Below, piece by piece: positions 44,582 to 55,227 of a stretch of 64,000 bases of DNA. The DNA is taken from the NCBI RefSeq assembly GCF_002109385.1, contig NZ_CP020814.1, positions 2,007,501-2,071,500 on the forward strand, written 5' to 3'. Under the pieces are notes generated by a model, which searched no databases, was not told where the DNA came from, and saw only the letters and a list, made by a program, of their open reading frames with translations. A program made the translations under genes and the position numbers. Position 1 is the stretch's first letter. Every line of letters begins with the position of its first letter. The DNA is from Halalkalibacter krulwichiae (GTDB taxonomy: Bacteria > Bacillota > Bacilli > Bacillales > Bacillaceae_D).

Positions 44582-45874
44582 GTGAAAACGACTATAGCTA
44601 AAGTAGGTCAATTTGTTGAACGAGAAGTCACAATTGGTGCCTGGATTGCAGGTAAACGTTCAAGTGGTAAAATCGCTTTTTTACAACTTAGAGATGGAAC
44701 AGGCTTTATTCAGGGCGTTGTTGTAAAGGCAGAGGTAGGAGAGGGAATTTTCCAACAAGCTAAAAACATAACACAAGAAAGTTCATTATATGTATCAGGA
44801 GTTGTACGGGCAGATGATCGTGCACCTTCAGGATATGAACTAACGATTACAAAAATAGAAGTGATCCATGAGGCAACAGATTATCCAATTACACCGAAAG
44901 AACACGGTACTGAATTTTTAATGGATCATCGTCATCTATGGCTTCGTTCTAAGCGTCAACATGCCGTAATGAAAATTAGAAATGAAATCATTCGTGCAAC
45001 ATATCAATTTTTCAACGAAAACGATTTTGTTAAGATTGATCCACCTATTTTAACAGGAAGTTCTCCTGAAGGTACTTCTGAACTGTTCCATACAAAGTAT
45101 TTTGATGAAGATGCTTATCTCTCTCAAAGTGGACAGCTTTACATGGAAGCAGCAGCAATGGCTTTAGGCAGAGTGTTCTCTTTTGGTCCTACATTCCGAG
45201 CTGAAAAATCGAAAACACGGCGTCATCTGATCGAATTTTGGATGATTGAACCAGAAATGGCTTTTGTTGAATTTGATGAAAATCTTGAAATTCAAGAACA
45301 GTATGTTTCATATATTGTTCAATCAGTTATAAAAAATTGTCAATTAGAACTTAAAGTCCTTGGAAGAGATATTTCTAAGCTAGAACAAATAAAAGCACCA
45401 TTCCCTAGAATTACATATGATGATGCGTTAGCGTTTTTGCATGAAAAAGGTTTCGATGATATTTCGTGGGGAGATGACTTTGGAGCGCCGCATGAAACAG
45501 CAATTGCTGAGCATTATGACATGCCTGTGTTCATTACACATTACCCAACTTCTTTAAAACCATTTTATATGCAACCAGATCCAAACCGTGAAGATGTAGT
45601 TCTTTGTGCGGATTTGATTGCGCCAGAAGGGTATGGTGAAATTATTGGTGGGTCTGAGCGAATTCATAATTATGAAATGCTCAAGGAAAATATTGAATCC
45701 CATAACCTTTCACTGGATGCTTATCAGTGGTATTTGGAATTACGTAAATATGGATCTGTGCCCCATTCTGGCTTTGGATTAGGTCTTGAACGGACAGTTG
45801 CTTGGATCTCTGGAGTAGAACATGTCCGTGAAACGATTCCATTTCCAAGGCTGTTAAATCGCTTATATCCTTAA
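44582..45874 (+). CDS. asnS: Asparaginyl-tRNA synthetase
   Basis: 430-residue class IIb synthetase. The N-terminal OB-fold anticodon domain ([32 protein letters not shown]) is followed by motif 1, motif 2 ([30 protein letters not shown]) and motif 3 ([15 protein letters not shown]). GTG 44582 follows TGGAGGTAAAAAC and gives the normal length; the frame from 44549 is upstream of the ribosome site. It charges tRNA-Asn. Confidence 0.97.
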   Translation: MKTTIAKVGQFVEREVTIGAWIAGKRSSGKIAFLQLRDGTGFIQGVVVKAEVGEGIFQQAKNITQESSLYVSGVVRADDRAPSGYELTITKIEVIHEATDYPITPKEHGTEFLMDHRHLWLRSKRQHAVMKIRNEIIRATYQFFNENDFVKIDPPILTGSSPEGTSELFHTKYFDEDAYLSQSGQLYMEAAAMALGRVFSFGPTFRAEKSKTRRHLIEFWMIEPEMAFVEFDENLEIQEQYVSYIVQSVIKNCQLELKVLGRDISKLEQIKAPFPRITYDDALAFLHEKGFDDISWGDDFGAPHETAIAEHYDMPVFITHYPTSLKPFYMQPDPNREDVVLCADLIAPEGYGEIIGGSERIHNYEMLKENIESHNLSLDAYQWYLELRKYGSVPHSGFGLGLERTVAWISGVEHVRETIPFPRLLNRLYP

Positions 45875-45890
45875 GCGCAAGAGGATTTCT

Positions 45891-45940
45891 AGGATGATTA
45901 AAAAAAGGTCGGTAATTTCCTTTTTTAGTCATCCTTTTTG
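45891..45940 (+). terminator. Terminator after asnS
   Basis: A long stem, AGGATGATTAAAAAAAGG (45891-45908) with its near complement (45919-45935), is followed by TTTT. Confidence 0.88.
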
Positions 45941-46014
45941 CGTTGTTTCAGTAAGGAAAAGGAAGTACTTATGTTTGCATCACATGTTATAATAAAGAGT
46001 AGAGGTGTTTGCTA

Positions 46015-46722
46015 ATGGATCAGAAATTATTAATCAAATGGACGACACAAAGACAATTATCCATTCCTACATTGCTGCTTAAGCATTATAAACAATTAGG
46101 TCTTATAGAATATGAATTAGTTGCTTTATTGCAAATTCAATCTTGTATAGATGAAGGCGATGGCTTTCCTACGCCGGAGTTATTAAGTGAAAGAATGACA
46201 CTTTCTATGAATGAATGTGCTGACATGTTAGGAAGGCTCATTCGAAAAGGATTTTTGACATTAGATAAAAAGTGGGATGAGCAGGGAGTGTTATTTGAAT
46301 TTTACACGCTTGAACCATTATGGGCTAAGTTGATCCAGCTATTAAAAGGGGAACAAGTTACCGTACAAGAACAACAAAAGCAAAACGATGAAGGAAGTTT
46401 GTATAAGAAGTTTGAAGAAGAATTTTGTAGGCCCTTATCCCCGATTGAAGCAGAAACGTTATCGATGTGGTTGGACCAAGATCAACATGCGTCAGAACTC
46501 ATTCTCGCTGCATTACGTGAAGCGGTAGTTTCTGGGAAATTAAATTTTCGTTATATTGATCGAATATTATTTGAATGGAAACGAAATGGCATTAAAACAA
46601 TTGATCAAGCCAAAGCGCATGGAGAAAAGTTTAGAAAATACAACCAGGCACAATCAAAACAAACACAACAAAAAACGCGGACTGAATCCTATCCAACTTT
46701 TAGCTGGCTTGATCAGAGGTAA
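46015..46722 (+). CDS. dnaD: DNA replication initiation protein DnaD
   Basis: 235 residues. The N-terminal winged helix (IPTLLLKHYKQLGLIEYELVALLQIQSC...TPELLSERMTLSMNECADMLGRLIRKGFL) and the C-terminal DnaB/DnaD domain (FEEEFCRPLSPIEAETLSMWLDQ... LNFRYIDRILFEWKRNGIKTIDQAK) are clear. It helps load the replicative helicase at oriC and at restart sites. An extended -10 promoter (TGT-TATAAT, 45988-45993) precedes it; ATG 46015 follows AGAGGTG. nth follows after 21 bases. Confidence 0.94.
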   Translation: MDQKLLIKWTTQRQLSIPTLLLKHYKQLGLIEYELVALLQIQSCIDEGDGFPTPELLSERMTLSMNECADMLGRLIRKGFLTLDKKWDEQGVLFEFYTLEPLWAKLIQLLKGEQVTVQEQQKQNDEGSLYKKFEEEFCRPLSPIEAETLSMWLDQDQHASELILAALREAVVSGKLNFRYIDRILFEWKRNGIKTIDQAKAHGEKFRKYNQAQSKQTQQKTRTESYPTFSWLDQR

Positions 46723-46743
46723 GATCGTTAAGGGAGAGAGTTT

Positions 46744-47400
46744 ATGCTATCAAAGAAACAGACAATGGAAGCACTAGATGTTATTGCAGAAATGTACCCA
46801 AATGCGGAATGTGAACTAGTTCATTCCAATCCTTTTGAATTAGTTATTGCGGTACTACTATCTGCTCAATGTACCGATGCCTTGGTAAATAAGGTGACTC
46901 CTAACTTATTTGCTAAATACAAGGAGCCAGAAGATTATTTAGCTGTTCCGTTAGAAGAGTTAGAGCAAGATATTCGTTCCATTGGTTTATTCCGTAGCAA
47001 AGCAAAAAATATAAAAAAGCTTTGCGAAACATTGCTACAAAATTATAATGGAGAAGTACCTAAAGAAAGAGATGAGCTTGTTAAACTTGCTGGAGTTGGA
47101 AGAAAAACGGCAAATGTAGTCACATCGGTTGCGTTTGGTGTACCTGCTATTGCGGTTGATACACATGTTGAACGTGTCTCAAAACGTCTAGGCATTTGTC
47201 GTTGGAAAGACAGTGTCCTTCAAGTAGAAGAGACTCTAATGAAGAAAATTCCGAAAGAACGCTGGTCTGATTCGCATCATCAATTGATTTTTTTCGGTCG
47301 ATATCATTGTAAAGCACAGTCGCCACAATGTAATGCATGTCCATTATTAGATCAATGCCGCGAAGGGAAAAAACGAATGAAAGCAAATGTAAAAAAATGA
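46744..47400 (+). CDS. nth: Endonuclease III
   Basis: 218 residues. The helix-hairpin-helix VKLAGVGRKTANVV carries the catalytic lysine, and VDTHVERVSKRLG carries the catalytic aspartate. The 4Fe-4S cluster ligands are C-x6-C-x2-C-x5-C in CKAQSPQCNACPLLDQC. It excises oxidised pyrimidines. AAGGGAGAG precedes the ATG. Overlaps ypoC by four bases. Confidence 0.97.
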   Translation: MLSKKQTMEALDVIAEMYPNAECELVHSNPFELVIAVLLSAQCTDALVNKVTPNLFAKYKEPEDYLAVPLEELEQDIRSIGLFRSKAKNIKKLCETLLQNYNGEVPKERDELVKLAGVGRKTANVVTSVAFGVPAIAVDTHVERVSKRLGICRWKDSVLQVEETLMKKIPKERWSDSHHQLIFFGRYHCKAQSPQCNACPLLDQCREGKKRMKANVKK

Positions 47401-47894
47401 CAGATTTGCCCAAATCTTTTCAAGTAGATCCATTTTATCAACAGTCAATAAGCAATGTACCAAGTTCAAGTAAGTCATTAAGAGACATTTTGAATCTATA
47501 TCCCTTTTATTATGATATTACAGAGGAGCAAACTTACTGGGTTGAACCAAACCATTACATCATTCAGGAATTACTTGATTGGTGGGAAGAAGAAGAACCT
47601 AAGCTCAAAGCTTATTATCAGGAACGTGATACTAAAAAAGCGAGAACACTAATAATCACAATGTCAGCTGTTTTTATTGATTTGTTATTTTGGATAAATC
47701 ATCAAAAGGTTCCAGGGTTAATCGAAATTGACTTCAAAATAGAAGAATTACCTTACAAGCCTGTTAATTGTAACGAGAGAATCCATTACGTCATTTCCTC
47801 TCCGAGCCAGTACCATGCATATATTCAATTAAATGCATTATTTAATGAAATCAAAAAGATATACGCGAGGAAGAGAGTATTGGAAGATAAATAA
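47397..47894 (+). CDS. ypoC: YpoC family protein
   Basis: 165 residues. ATG 47397 overlaps the nth stop. NVPSSSKSLRDILNLYPFYYDI, VEPNHYIIQELLDWWEEEEPKLKAYYQ and MSAVFIDLLFWINHQKVPGL match YpoC of B. subtilis at the same locus (dnaD-nth-ypoC). Function is unknown. No clear ribosome site is seen, so translation is probably coupled to nth. Confidence 0.87.
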   Translation: MTDLPKSFQVDPFYQQSISNVPSSSKSLRDILNLYPFYYDITEEQTYWVEPNHYIIQELLDWWEEEEPKLKAYYQERDTKKARTLIITMSAVFIDLLFWINHQKVPGLIEIDFKIEELPYKPVNCNERIHYVISSPSQYHAYIQLNALFNEIKKIYARKRVLEDK

Positions 47895-47895
47895 G

Positions 47896-48147
47896 AAAAG
47901 GAAAGAGGCTGGGGAAAAAAGAGTTTTTATTACGAAAATGCGAACGTAAATAGATACATTGAATCCGCTCTGGAAATTCACATCGTTTTCCCGGTGCGGC
48001 TGGTGAGCCTCCTCGTGCTAAAACGCTGTGGAGTCTCACCCTTGCCTTTTAATCCTGCAGGAATCTACTTATAATTCCTCTGCTAAGATTGTCATAGTTC
48101 GTATTTTCAATAAAACCCTTTCGTTATGTCCCAGCCTTCTTCCTTTT
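47896..48147. repeat. MITE-like element with imperfect 18-bp terminal inverted repeats
   Basis: AAAAGGAAAGAGGCTGGG (47896-47913) and the complement of 48130-48147 (AAAAGGAAGAAGGCTGGG) match 16 of 18. Between them are 216 bases with no gene, including a GC-rich core around 47990-48040 (CGTTTTCCCGGTGCGGCTGG) unlike the AT-rich neighbours. Similar intergenic elements with GAGGCTGGG ends are common in Bacillus genomes, from memory. The paired ends followed by TTTT may also terminate ypoC. Confidence 0.7.
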
Positions 48148-48194
48148 ATAAGTAGTCAGAATACATAGGAAACTAAAGAAAAGCGGGTGGGAAT

Positions 48195-51100
48195 ATGAAT
48201 AAAGCAATAGCATTGCAAGAAATAAATGTGGTTGATAAGACTGAACAAGAGGTAGAACGTGAGAGGTTAGTTAAAGAAAAATATAAAGAGGATTCTTTTC
48301 AAGTATCGTTTTGTGGTCACTTCTCTGCTGGTAAGTCAACTATTTTAAATCATCTTTTAGGAGCAGAAATGTTACCTACAAGTCCAATCCCAACAAGTGC
48401 AAACATTATTGGAATTAAAAATGGGGAATTAAGTTTATCTGTATATGCTACAGAAGGCGATGAAAAAACATGGCAAGGAGAGATTCCTTGGCAACAGGTT
48501 AGAGAATGGGGAATGAATGGAAGTGATATTTCATCGATTACCATTCAAGCACCTTTACCATTTTTAGGGGACCACAGTACAATATACGATACTCCTGGAG
48601 TTGATTCGACAGACCCCACGCATCAAGCGGTCACATTGGAAGCACTTTACACAACTGACTTTATTTGTTATGTGATGGACTACAATCATGTCCAATCGGA
48701 AACAAATTTGTTATTTTTAAAACAACTATCTGATGAAAAGAAACCATTGTACTTAATCGTTAATCAAGTAGATAAGCACGATGAGAGTGAATTGTCGTTT
48801 GAGCAATTTGATCAATCTATTCGAGCTACATTTGCTTCTTGGGGAATTAATATCTTGAAGCTCCGTTACACAAGTATGAAAGTAAAGGATCATCCTTTAA
48901 ATCAACTGTCTTTATTTGAAAATGAGATGAAAGCTATTCTATTTCGTGGCAAAGAGCTTTTACCATATGCCAAACAACGTTTACAGCAAGGCTTTTATTT
49001 AAGTATGATCAACCGCTTAATCGAGGATAAAGAAGATGATTTAGAGCAAGTGAAAGAACAGATGAAACAAGAAGGCTTTTCTGAAAATCAACTTGAACAA
49101 AGGCAAATCCTTTCGGTTGAATACGAACAAGCCCTTAATGCAAAAAGTCTTTTTGAAGAGAATTTTGAAAGGGAATGGCAAAAACTTGTAAAAGACATTA
49201 CCATTTTTCCTTATACAACAACCGAACTTGTAAGAAGTTGGTTTGAAAGTATTGAACCTGGATTTAAAGTAGGTTTTCTATTTGCTAAGAAGAAAACAGA
49301 AGAAGAACAAGAAATACGCTTAAATAAATTAATTGAAGAAACACAGGATAAAGTAAAAAGTCAGTTAGAGTTCCACTTGCATAAATTGTTCCAAGCTTAT
49401 GATTATACGTTGCTTTCAAACCGTGAACAAGTAGAGCAAGAACTCAACCGCTTTCATCTAACCATTGATGCAGCCTTTTTTAAGGATGCTGTAAAACCAG
49501 GTCCTAAAAACAGAGAGTATGTTTATACATTTACAAAAGAAAGAACTCAAGCAGCGGTTCGAACTCTTCGTCAAAAAGCAGCTTCTATTATTGATTTAAT
49601 GACCAAAGGTATGGAAGAGTATTGGGAACAAAATCAGCAGAGTATAGAAAAACAATTAGAACAGTTACAAGAAGTAGATGCATTTGTGATTCACTTATCT
49701 AACATTGAAGATCGTTACAATGAGAAGATAAAAGCATATCAAAAGCACGTAAATGATTATCAAGATGCTGGTGCGTATGAACGTGTCATCGGTGAAGCGA
49801 TGGGCAAAGGTGTTCCGAGCTTGAATGTTTCGTCTCAACTAGCTGCTATCACAATGCCAGAAGAAACGGTTATTGATACAAATTGGCAGCAAGAAGAAGT
49901 CGGTCGAAATGACGATTTTAATCAAGTGGAAGCAAATGAATGGGCAATAAAAGTAGAAGCGGCACTTGAGGGTTTTCAATCTGAAGATCGTATGAGCTAC
50001 GAACGTTCTATGCTTTCTGAAAGAGTAAAAAGGTTTAAGAATCAAACTTTTACTATTTCTTTATTTGGAGCGTTCAGCGCTGGGAAGTCAAGTTTTGCTA
50101 ATGCGCTTTTAGGTTCAACCGTTTTGCCTGTGTCACCACATCCAACAACGGCAACAGTCAATATTGTGAAACGATCAGAGAAAGGTCATCCTTCTCGGAG
50201 CGCTATTGTTCAAGTGAAGACAAGAAAACAATTGTCTGAAGAAATACAATCAGTTGCACAGCAGCTCGATCAGAGTGTGACTTTAGAAACAATTTCCTCT
50301 TGGAAAGAGGACCCAACAGTTACAACAAGTTGGCAAAAAACGTATCAAGCGTATTTATCAACATTAAAGCATAGTCTCGCAGATGAAAGATGGGAATTAG
50401 GTTCGTCATTTCAAGTTTCTTTAGAGGAATTACAACCGTTCGTAGCAAATGAACATGATGCTTGTTTAATTAATCAGGTGACGTTATTTTACGATTGTCC
50501 TTTAACTGAACAAGGAATTATATTGGTTGATACACCAGGGGTTAATTCAATTCACGGCAGGCATACAAACGTTGCATTTAAACAATTGAGAGATTCTGAT
50601 GCTATTTTCTATTTGACTTATTATAATCATGCTTTCTCAAAAGCGGATCAACAGTTTTTACAGCAAATGGCAAAGGTAAATGAAGGATTTAGGACTGATA
50701 AATTGTATTTTATTTTAAATGCAGCTGATTTAGCTAGTAGTGAATTTGAATTAAACGGAGTAAGAAAACATGTCTATGATCAATTAATTTTAAATGGTAT
50801 AAATGAACCGCGATTATACCCACTATCAAGTAAGCAGGGGCTAAAAGGCAAGCAGCAACAAGGCCAAGGTGATCAATTATTCTCAACTTTTGAGAAAGCA
50901 TTTTATGATAAAACAATTTTAGAATTGAAGCGTCTTAGCTTTGAATTAGTTGTTGAGGAATTTGAGAGATATAAGGCGTTGCTTGTAAAAGGGTTAGAAT
51001 ATGCCACAGGAGAAGAAGTGAATCGTAATCAGCAACTTGATGAATTAACAAAGTCTCTCATGGTGTGGAAAGAGAAGATTGATGCGACTAGGCCAATGAC

Positions 51101-51769
51101 TGCATTTCAGAATAGTAGGCAAGAAGTTATCCAACTTTACTTGTATTTACGAGATCGGGTTCGTTTTGTTCTTGGAGATCAATTTTCTGAAGCTGTAAAT
51201 GTGACTACTGTTGTTGGTTCAAGTAAGAAAGCACAGCAGCAAGCATTACTAACGGCGTTAAAAGAATGGAGAAGTGAGGGGAGCACTTTATTAAACAAGA
51301 AGTGCAGGCTACCTTTGTCCGTATTGAAATAGCATTAGAAAATGCCATTCAAGATTGGATAAAAGAACAGATAGAAGATATAAGAAAAGAGTTTCCTGGT
51401 TTTTCGGCATTTTATGGAGCAGAAAAGCTTGAGCTTGATTTAACAAAAGGCAGAAAGTTCATTTCCCTCGAGTTAGAAGAATTCAAGAAATATTTCCATT
51501 CTGCAAAAGCTTTTTTTGAAGAACGTCATGTTAAGAAATTAAAAGACGATGTTGTCCAAAAAGGAACAGAACTGGCTAGCAAAGAATTAAGAAATTTGGA
51601 AAAAGAAACACTTGTCGAAGTAGAAAAAGGGTTTAATGAAGCGAGTGAAAAGGCAAAAGAAGCTTTAGCTAAAGGGTTGATTCGAGAGAGAGAACGTTTT
51701 GAAGCTTTAACAGATCCTAAACAAATCGCTACTTTAAAAGAAGAAATTACCGTACTTCAATCAGTTTAA
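48195..51769 (+). pseudogene. dynA: DynA-type double dynamin-like GTPase, frameshifted near its end
   Basis: About 1191 residues if one base is restored, matching B. subtilis DynA (YpbR, 1193 aa), which fuses and protects membranes. Two dynamin units are fused. The first P-loop is GHFSAGKSTILNHLLG (about 41-56) with switch TSANI and IYDTPGVDS. The second is GAFSAGKSSFANALLG (about 624-640) with VDTPGVNS. Long coiled-coil stretches follow each. The frame ends at 51332 after STLLNKKCRLPLS; the expected STLLKQEVQATFVRI is found in the next frame to 51769. One A is missing from the run at 51293-51295. All motifs are intact, so an assembly error is likely. Confidence 0.9.
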
Positions 51770-51775
51770 CAAAAA

Positions 51776-51803
51776 GAGGCCCGCATATGCGGGCCTTATT
51801 TTT
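51776..51803. terminator. Bidirectional terminator between dynA and ponA
   Basis: A perfect palindrome GGCCCGCATATGCGGGCC (51778-51795) with A-rich and T-rich flanks serves dynA (+) and ponA (-). Confidence 0.9.
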
Positions 51804-51822
51804 GTAACTAGAAAAGATAAGC

Positions 51823-54435
51823 TTACTGTTCCTCTTCTTCAACCTCTTCTTCTTCTGTAGTTGTTTGGTCTTCAAAAGTAGGTTCTTCATCAGCAGGCTC
51901 TTCTTCATCAGCGTCATCTTCGACTTCATCAAGAGGATCTGGAATAACTTCTTCTTCTTCGATATCCTCTTCCTGTTCAGGCTCTTCTTCCACATTCTCT
52001 TCAAGTTCTTCTTCTTCTTCTTCTTCTATTTTCACTTGAACAGAAACTGGGTCACTTCGTAACGAGCTATCGTCATCTGATATAGCTCTGACAGTAAAGA
52101 CATAGGTCGAACCTGGCTGTGGATTTCCAAATACATATTGCATATCTTTTTGACGATCAAGTGTTTGAGGACTACCACCGTCTACAGCCATTTGAATTTC
52201 AAAGGTGACGTTAGAGCGTTGTTCTTCAGGGTAGTTCCATGTAACAACAATTTGATTTGAGTCTTCTTGATAGTTTGCATTTAAACCAGTTGGGGCATCT
52301 AGCTTAGCAAATTGTTCAGACACTCGAGTTGGTTCATTTCCACGAACAAACAATTCTTGAATAATCTCACTTTGTGGTGTCCAATCACTTGGTAGTAGGC
52401 CGGTTGAACGCTCAACTCCTACACGAACAACTGAATTTGGCATTGTGAAATCTTCTGTTTCCACCCCGTTGGATACTTCTTGCATAATAGCTTTGAAGAT
52501 TTGTTGGGCTGCTTGACGTTCGTTTGAACCGCTAGGGAAGTAATTAATACTTTCATTTTCCTTGTTGCGGAGAAAACCAGTCCATACTGAAATCGTGTAG
52601 TTTGTTGTGTAACCTGAGAACCAAATATCTGGTACGCCACCTTCAGGGATGCCGCGTCTTGTTCGTTCATCTTGAGAAAAGTTTGTTGTTCCAGTCTTTC
52701 CTGCCATCGGTAAACCTGCAATGTTTGCTACGCCACCTGTACCATTTGTGACAGCCGTCTTTAACATATCAGTAATCATATAAGCTGTATAATCACTCAT
52801 GGCGACTTTTGACTCTGGTTGTAAGTTAATGATTCTACCGTCTGGAAATTCAACACGGCGAACTGCGTGAGGTTCAACGTAATTCCCATTGTTCCCGAAT
52901 GCAGCATATGCACCTGCTAATTCTTTCGTGGTCACACCGTCAGCGAAACCTCCAAGCCCATAAGCTTCAGGCATTTGTGATTCATTTTCTAAAAGTTGTT
53001 CTTCAATTGGTATGCCAAGCCCTTCTGCAAAAGCTTGAGCACGGTCAACGCCAACTTCTTGTAACGCCTTTATTGCGGTAACGTTACGAGAGCGAGCCAA
53101 TGCAGTACGCATCGACATTGGACCATCATATCTACGGTCAAAGTTTCTGACAGGTGTACGAGATGTGTCATTATAAGTATGTTCTTCATCGACAAGGCGA
53201 TGAGCAGTCGACCATTGTAAGTATTCTATAGCTGGACCATAATCAAGTATCGGCTTAATCGTTGACCCAGGCTGACGGCGCTCATCAGTAGCTAAGTTAT
53301 AGCCACGTTGATGACCTGTGTCTTCACGACCGCTTCCTAAAGCTTTAATTTCACCCGTTTTCGTATCTAACAGAGTAACAGCAGCAGTGAAATCTTCTTT
53401 ATCTGGATAAACATTAACATATTCTTCTGACTGTAATACTCTCTCAACGTGTTCTTGCGCATCGACATCAAGCGTTGTGTATACTTTTAACCCTGCATTG
53501 TAAATATCACTAATCGTTATGCCTTCCATAGCTTCAAGCTCTGATAGAACTTGATTGTAAAAAGCCTCGTAAGGATAGGACTCACGTTCTGTTAATTCTA
53601 ATTGTTCTTCTAAAGGTATAGCTTGTGCTTCAGCAGCTTCTTCACTTGTAATTTTCCCATGTTGTTCCATTAGGGAGAGAACAAGATTTCTTCTGCTTTC
53701 AGCAGCTTCTGGATTTTGAGTCGGATCATAAAAACTAGGGCGACGCGGAATTCCCGCTAATAAAGCTGCATCAGCTAATGTTAAATCTTGGACAGATTTA
53801 TTAAAATACGTTTGCGAAGCTAGCTCAACACCATAGACACCAGATCCCAAATAAATTTGGTTTAAATACATCTGTAAAATCTGATCTTTAGAATAATGCT
53901 GTTCAAGTTTAATGGCTAAGTATTGTTCTTGTACTTTTCTAGTTAATTTCTTTTCGTCGTTAAGGAAGAGGTTTTTTACTAGTTGCTGAGTAATCGTACT
54001 GGCTCCTTCAGCACCGAATCCTCCTGTGATATTAGCGCGTACGGCACCAAATAGTCTTCTAATATCTATTCCGAAATGTTCGCGAAATCTAATATCCTCA
54101 ACAGCAATAAAGGCATCTTCAACAACTGGCGGAATATCCTGAATACTTACATTTACTCGACGCTCTGATGTTTCAAGTTGTGAAACAAAGGAGTCATTTT
54201 GATCATGAACGAGAAGACCTTGAGTAAGAGTAAGTTTTTCTTCATCTAGTTCTGGTGCTCCTTGAATCATAGCAAAAAAGGTAATGCCTCCTGCTAATAC
54301 AGCAACAAAAGCTGCAATAATAAAAGCAATAAATATTTTTTTCCACAAACCTTTTTTTGATGTTTTTTTATTTTTGTTTTTGCTTTGTCGTGCTTGTCGA
54401 CGCCCTTGTCTAGTGTTATTCATTTCATTTGACAT
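51823..54435 (-). CDS. ponA: Class A penicillin-binding protein 1
   Basis: 870 residues. A cytoplasmic basic tail and one transmembrane helix (IFIAFIIAAFVAVLAGGITFF) are followed by the glycosyltransferase domain (EDIRFREHFGIDIRRL, GGFGAEGASTITQQLVKN) and the transpeptidase domain with SxxK (RQPGSTIKPILDY), SxN (SRNVTAI) and KTG (MAGKTGTTNF). A fibronectin-type domain follows, then a tail of some 70 residues that is mostly Glu and Asp. ATG 54435 follows GGAAAGGAAG; the frame extends 25 residues upstream without a site. It polymerises and cross-links peptidoglycan. recU lies just upstream. Confidence 0.96.
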   Translation of the reverse strand: MSNEMNNTRQGRRQARQSKNKNKKTSKKGLWKKIFIAFIIAAFVAVLAGGITFFAMIQGAPELDEEKLTLTQGLLVHDQNDSFVSQLETSERRVNVSIQDIPPVVEDAFIAVEDIRFREHFGIDIRRLFGAVRANITGGFGAEGASTITQQLVKNLFLNDEKKLTRKVQEQYLAIKLEQHYSKDQILQMYLNQIYLGSGVYGVELASQTYFNKSVQDLTLADAALLAGIPRRPSFYDPTQNPEAAESRRNLVLSLMEQHGKITSEEAAEAQAIPLEEQLELTERESYPYEAFYNQVLSELEAMEGITISDIYNAGLKVYTTLDVDAQEHVERVLQSEEYVNVYPDKEDFTAAVTLLDTKTGEIKALGSGREDTGHQRGYNLATDERRQPGSTIKPILDYGPAIEYLQWSTAHRLVDEEHTYNDTSRTPVRNFDRRYDGPMSMRTALARSRNVTAIKALQEVGVDRAQAFAEGLGIPIEEQLLENESQMPEAYGLGGFADGVTTKELAGAYAAFGNNGNYVEPHAVRRVEFPDGRIINLQPESKVAMSDYTAYMITDMLKTAVTNGTGGVANIAGLPMAGKTGTTNFSQDERTRRGIPEGGVPDIWFSGYTTNYTISVWTGFLRNKENESINYFPSGSNERQAAQQIFKAIMQEVSNGVETEDFTMPNSVVRVGVERSTGLLPSDWTPQSEIIQELFVRGNEPTRVSEQFAKLDAPTGLNANYQEDSNQIVVTWNYPEEQRSNVTFEIQMAVDGGSPQTLDRQKDMQYVFGNPQPGSTYVFTVRAISDDDSSLRSDPVSVQVKIEEEEEEELEENVEEEPEQEEDIEEEEVIPDPLDEVEDDADEEEPADEEPTFEDQTTTEEEEVEEEEQ

Positions 54436-54460
54436 CGTATTTCTTCCTTTCCTTTTGCGA

Positions 54461-55069
54461 TTATAACTCGTCCGGAAAATAAACTGAGTCAACCACTTGC
54501 AAATAGTCAATACGTGGATGATATCCTATTTTAATCAAAAATCCGTATTTTTCAATATCTGTTTTTCGAATGGACTTTCGATTTGAGTCTTTTTGATCAT
54601 AAAAGTGAATTAAATGTGTCGCATCAAGTAAAAAAATTTGATCTGTAACAACAAACTTTAAAATTACAAAGGCAATTCCGTTTTGTAAAAGTACTTGCTT
54701 CATATGTTCAATTTGATGTTCATGAAAATTTTGTAACGGAAAAGAGGTTTTATTTTTCGTTTCTTTCGCCTCAAAGTCTAAATAACGACCTCGATAAACA
54801 CCGTTATAGTCAGTTGTCGATGCTTGTTTAAAATATGCTTCCTTAATGACCGCAGCACTTCTTTTTGGATAATCTACTTGAACAATTTGTACTGGAGTAG
54901 GCTTTTTATGAATGACGGCTTGCTTTTTTTCTAAATAGTACTGATTTGTTACATTTAAGTCTTCCTCTAATGTCATCCCCCGATTGCTATAAGTTAATTC
55001 TTTAGAGGAAGTTTGTTTTTTTTGTTGCTCACCTTTGAATTGCCGCCCATTTGGGTAACGTATGACCAT
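54461..55069 (-). CDS. recU: Holliday junction resolvase RecU
   Basis: 202 residues. [66 protein letters not shown] with the catalytic Asp, Glu and Lys, and [17 protein letters not shown] are near-identical to B. subtilis RecU. It resolves Holliday junctions and acts with RecA. Start ATG 55069 ([11 protein letters not shown]) matches the family; the longer frame from TTG 55090 is less likely. A 25-base gap separates it from ponA. Confidence 0.96.
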   Translation of the reverse strand: MVIRYPNGRQFKGEQQKKQTSSKELTYSNRGMTLEEDLNVTNQYYLEKKQAVIHKKPTPVQIVQVDYPKRSAAVIKEAYFKQASTTDYNGVYRGRYLDFEAKETKNKTSFPLQNFHEHQIEHMKQVLLQNGIAFVILKFVVTDQIFLLDATHLIHFYDQKDSNRKSIRKTDIEKYGFLIKIGYHPRIDYLQVVDSVYFPDEL

Positions 55070-55227
55070 GTCACTTTCAAACCTTTCCAAAACTTAATAA
55101 CCATGTATGGATCTCTTCCTAAATGAAGACAGTAAAGATAGATTCCATCATTTAATCTTACCATAAGAAGGTAATCTTTAGATATAAGATTTTATGTAAA
55201 AGTATTGAAAATGAAGGAGGTTCTGCA

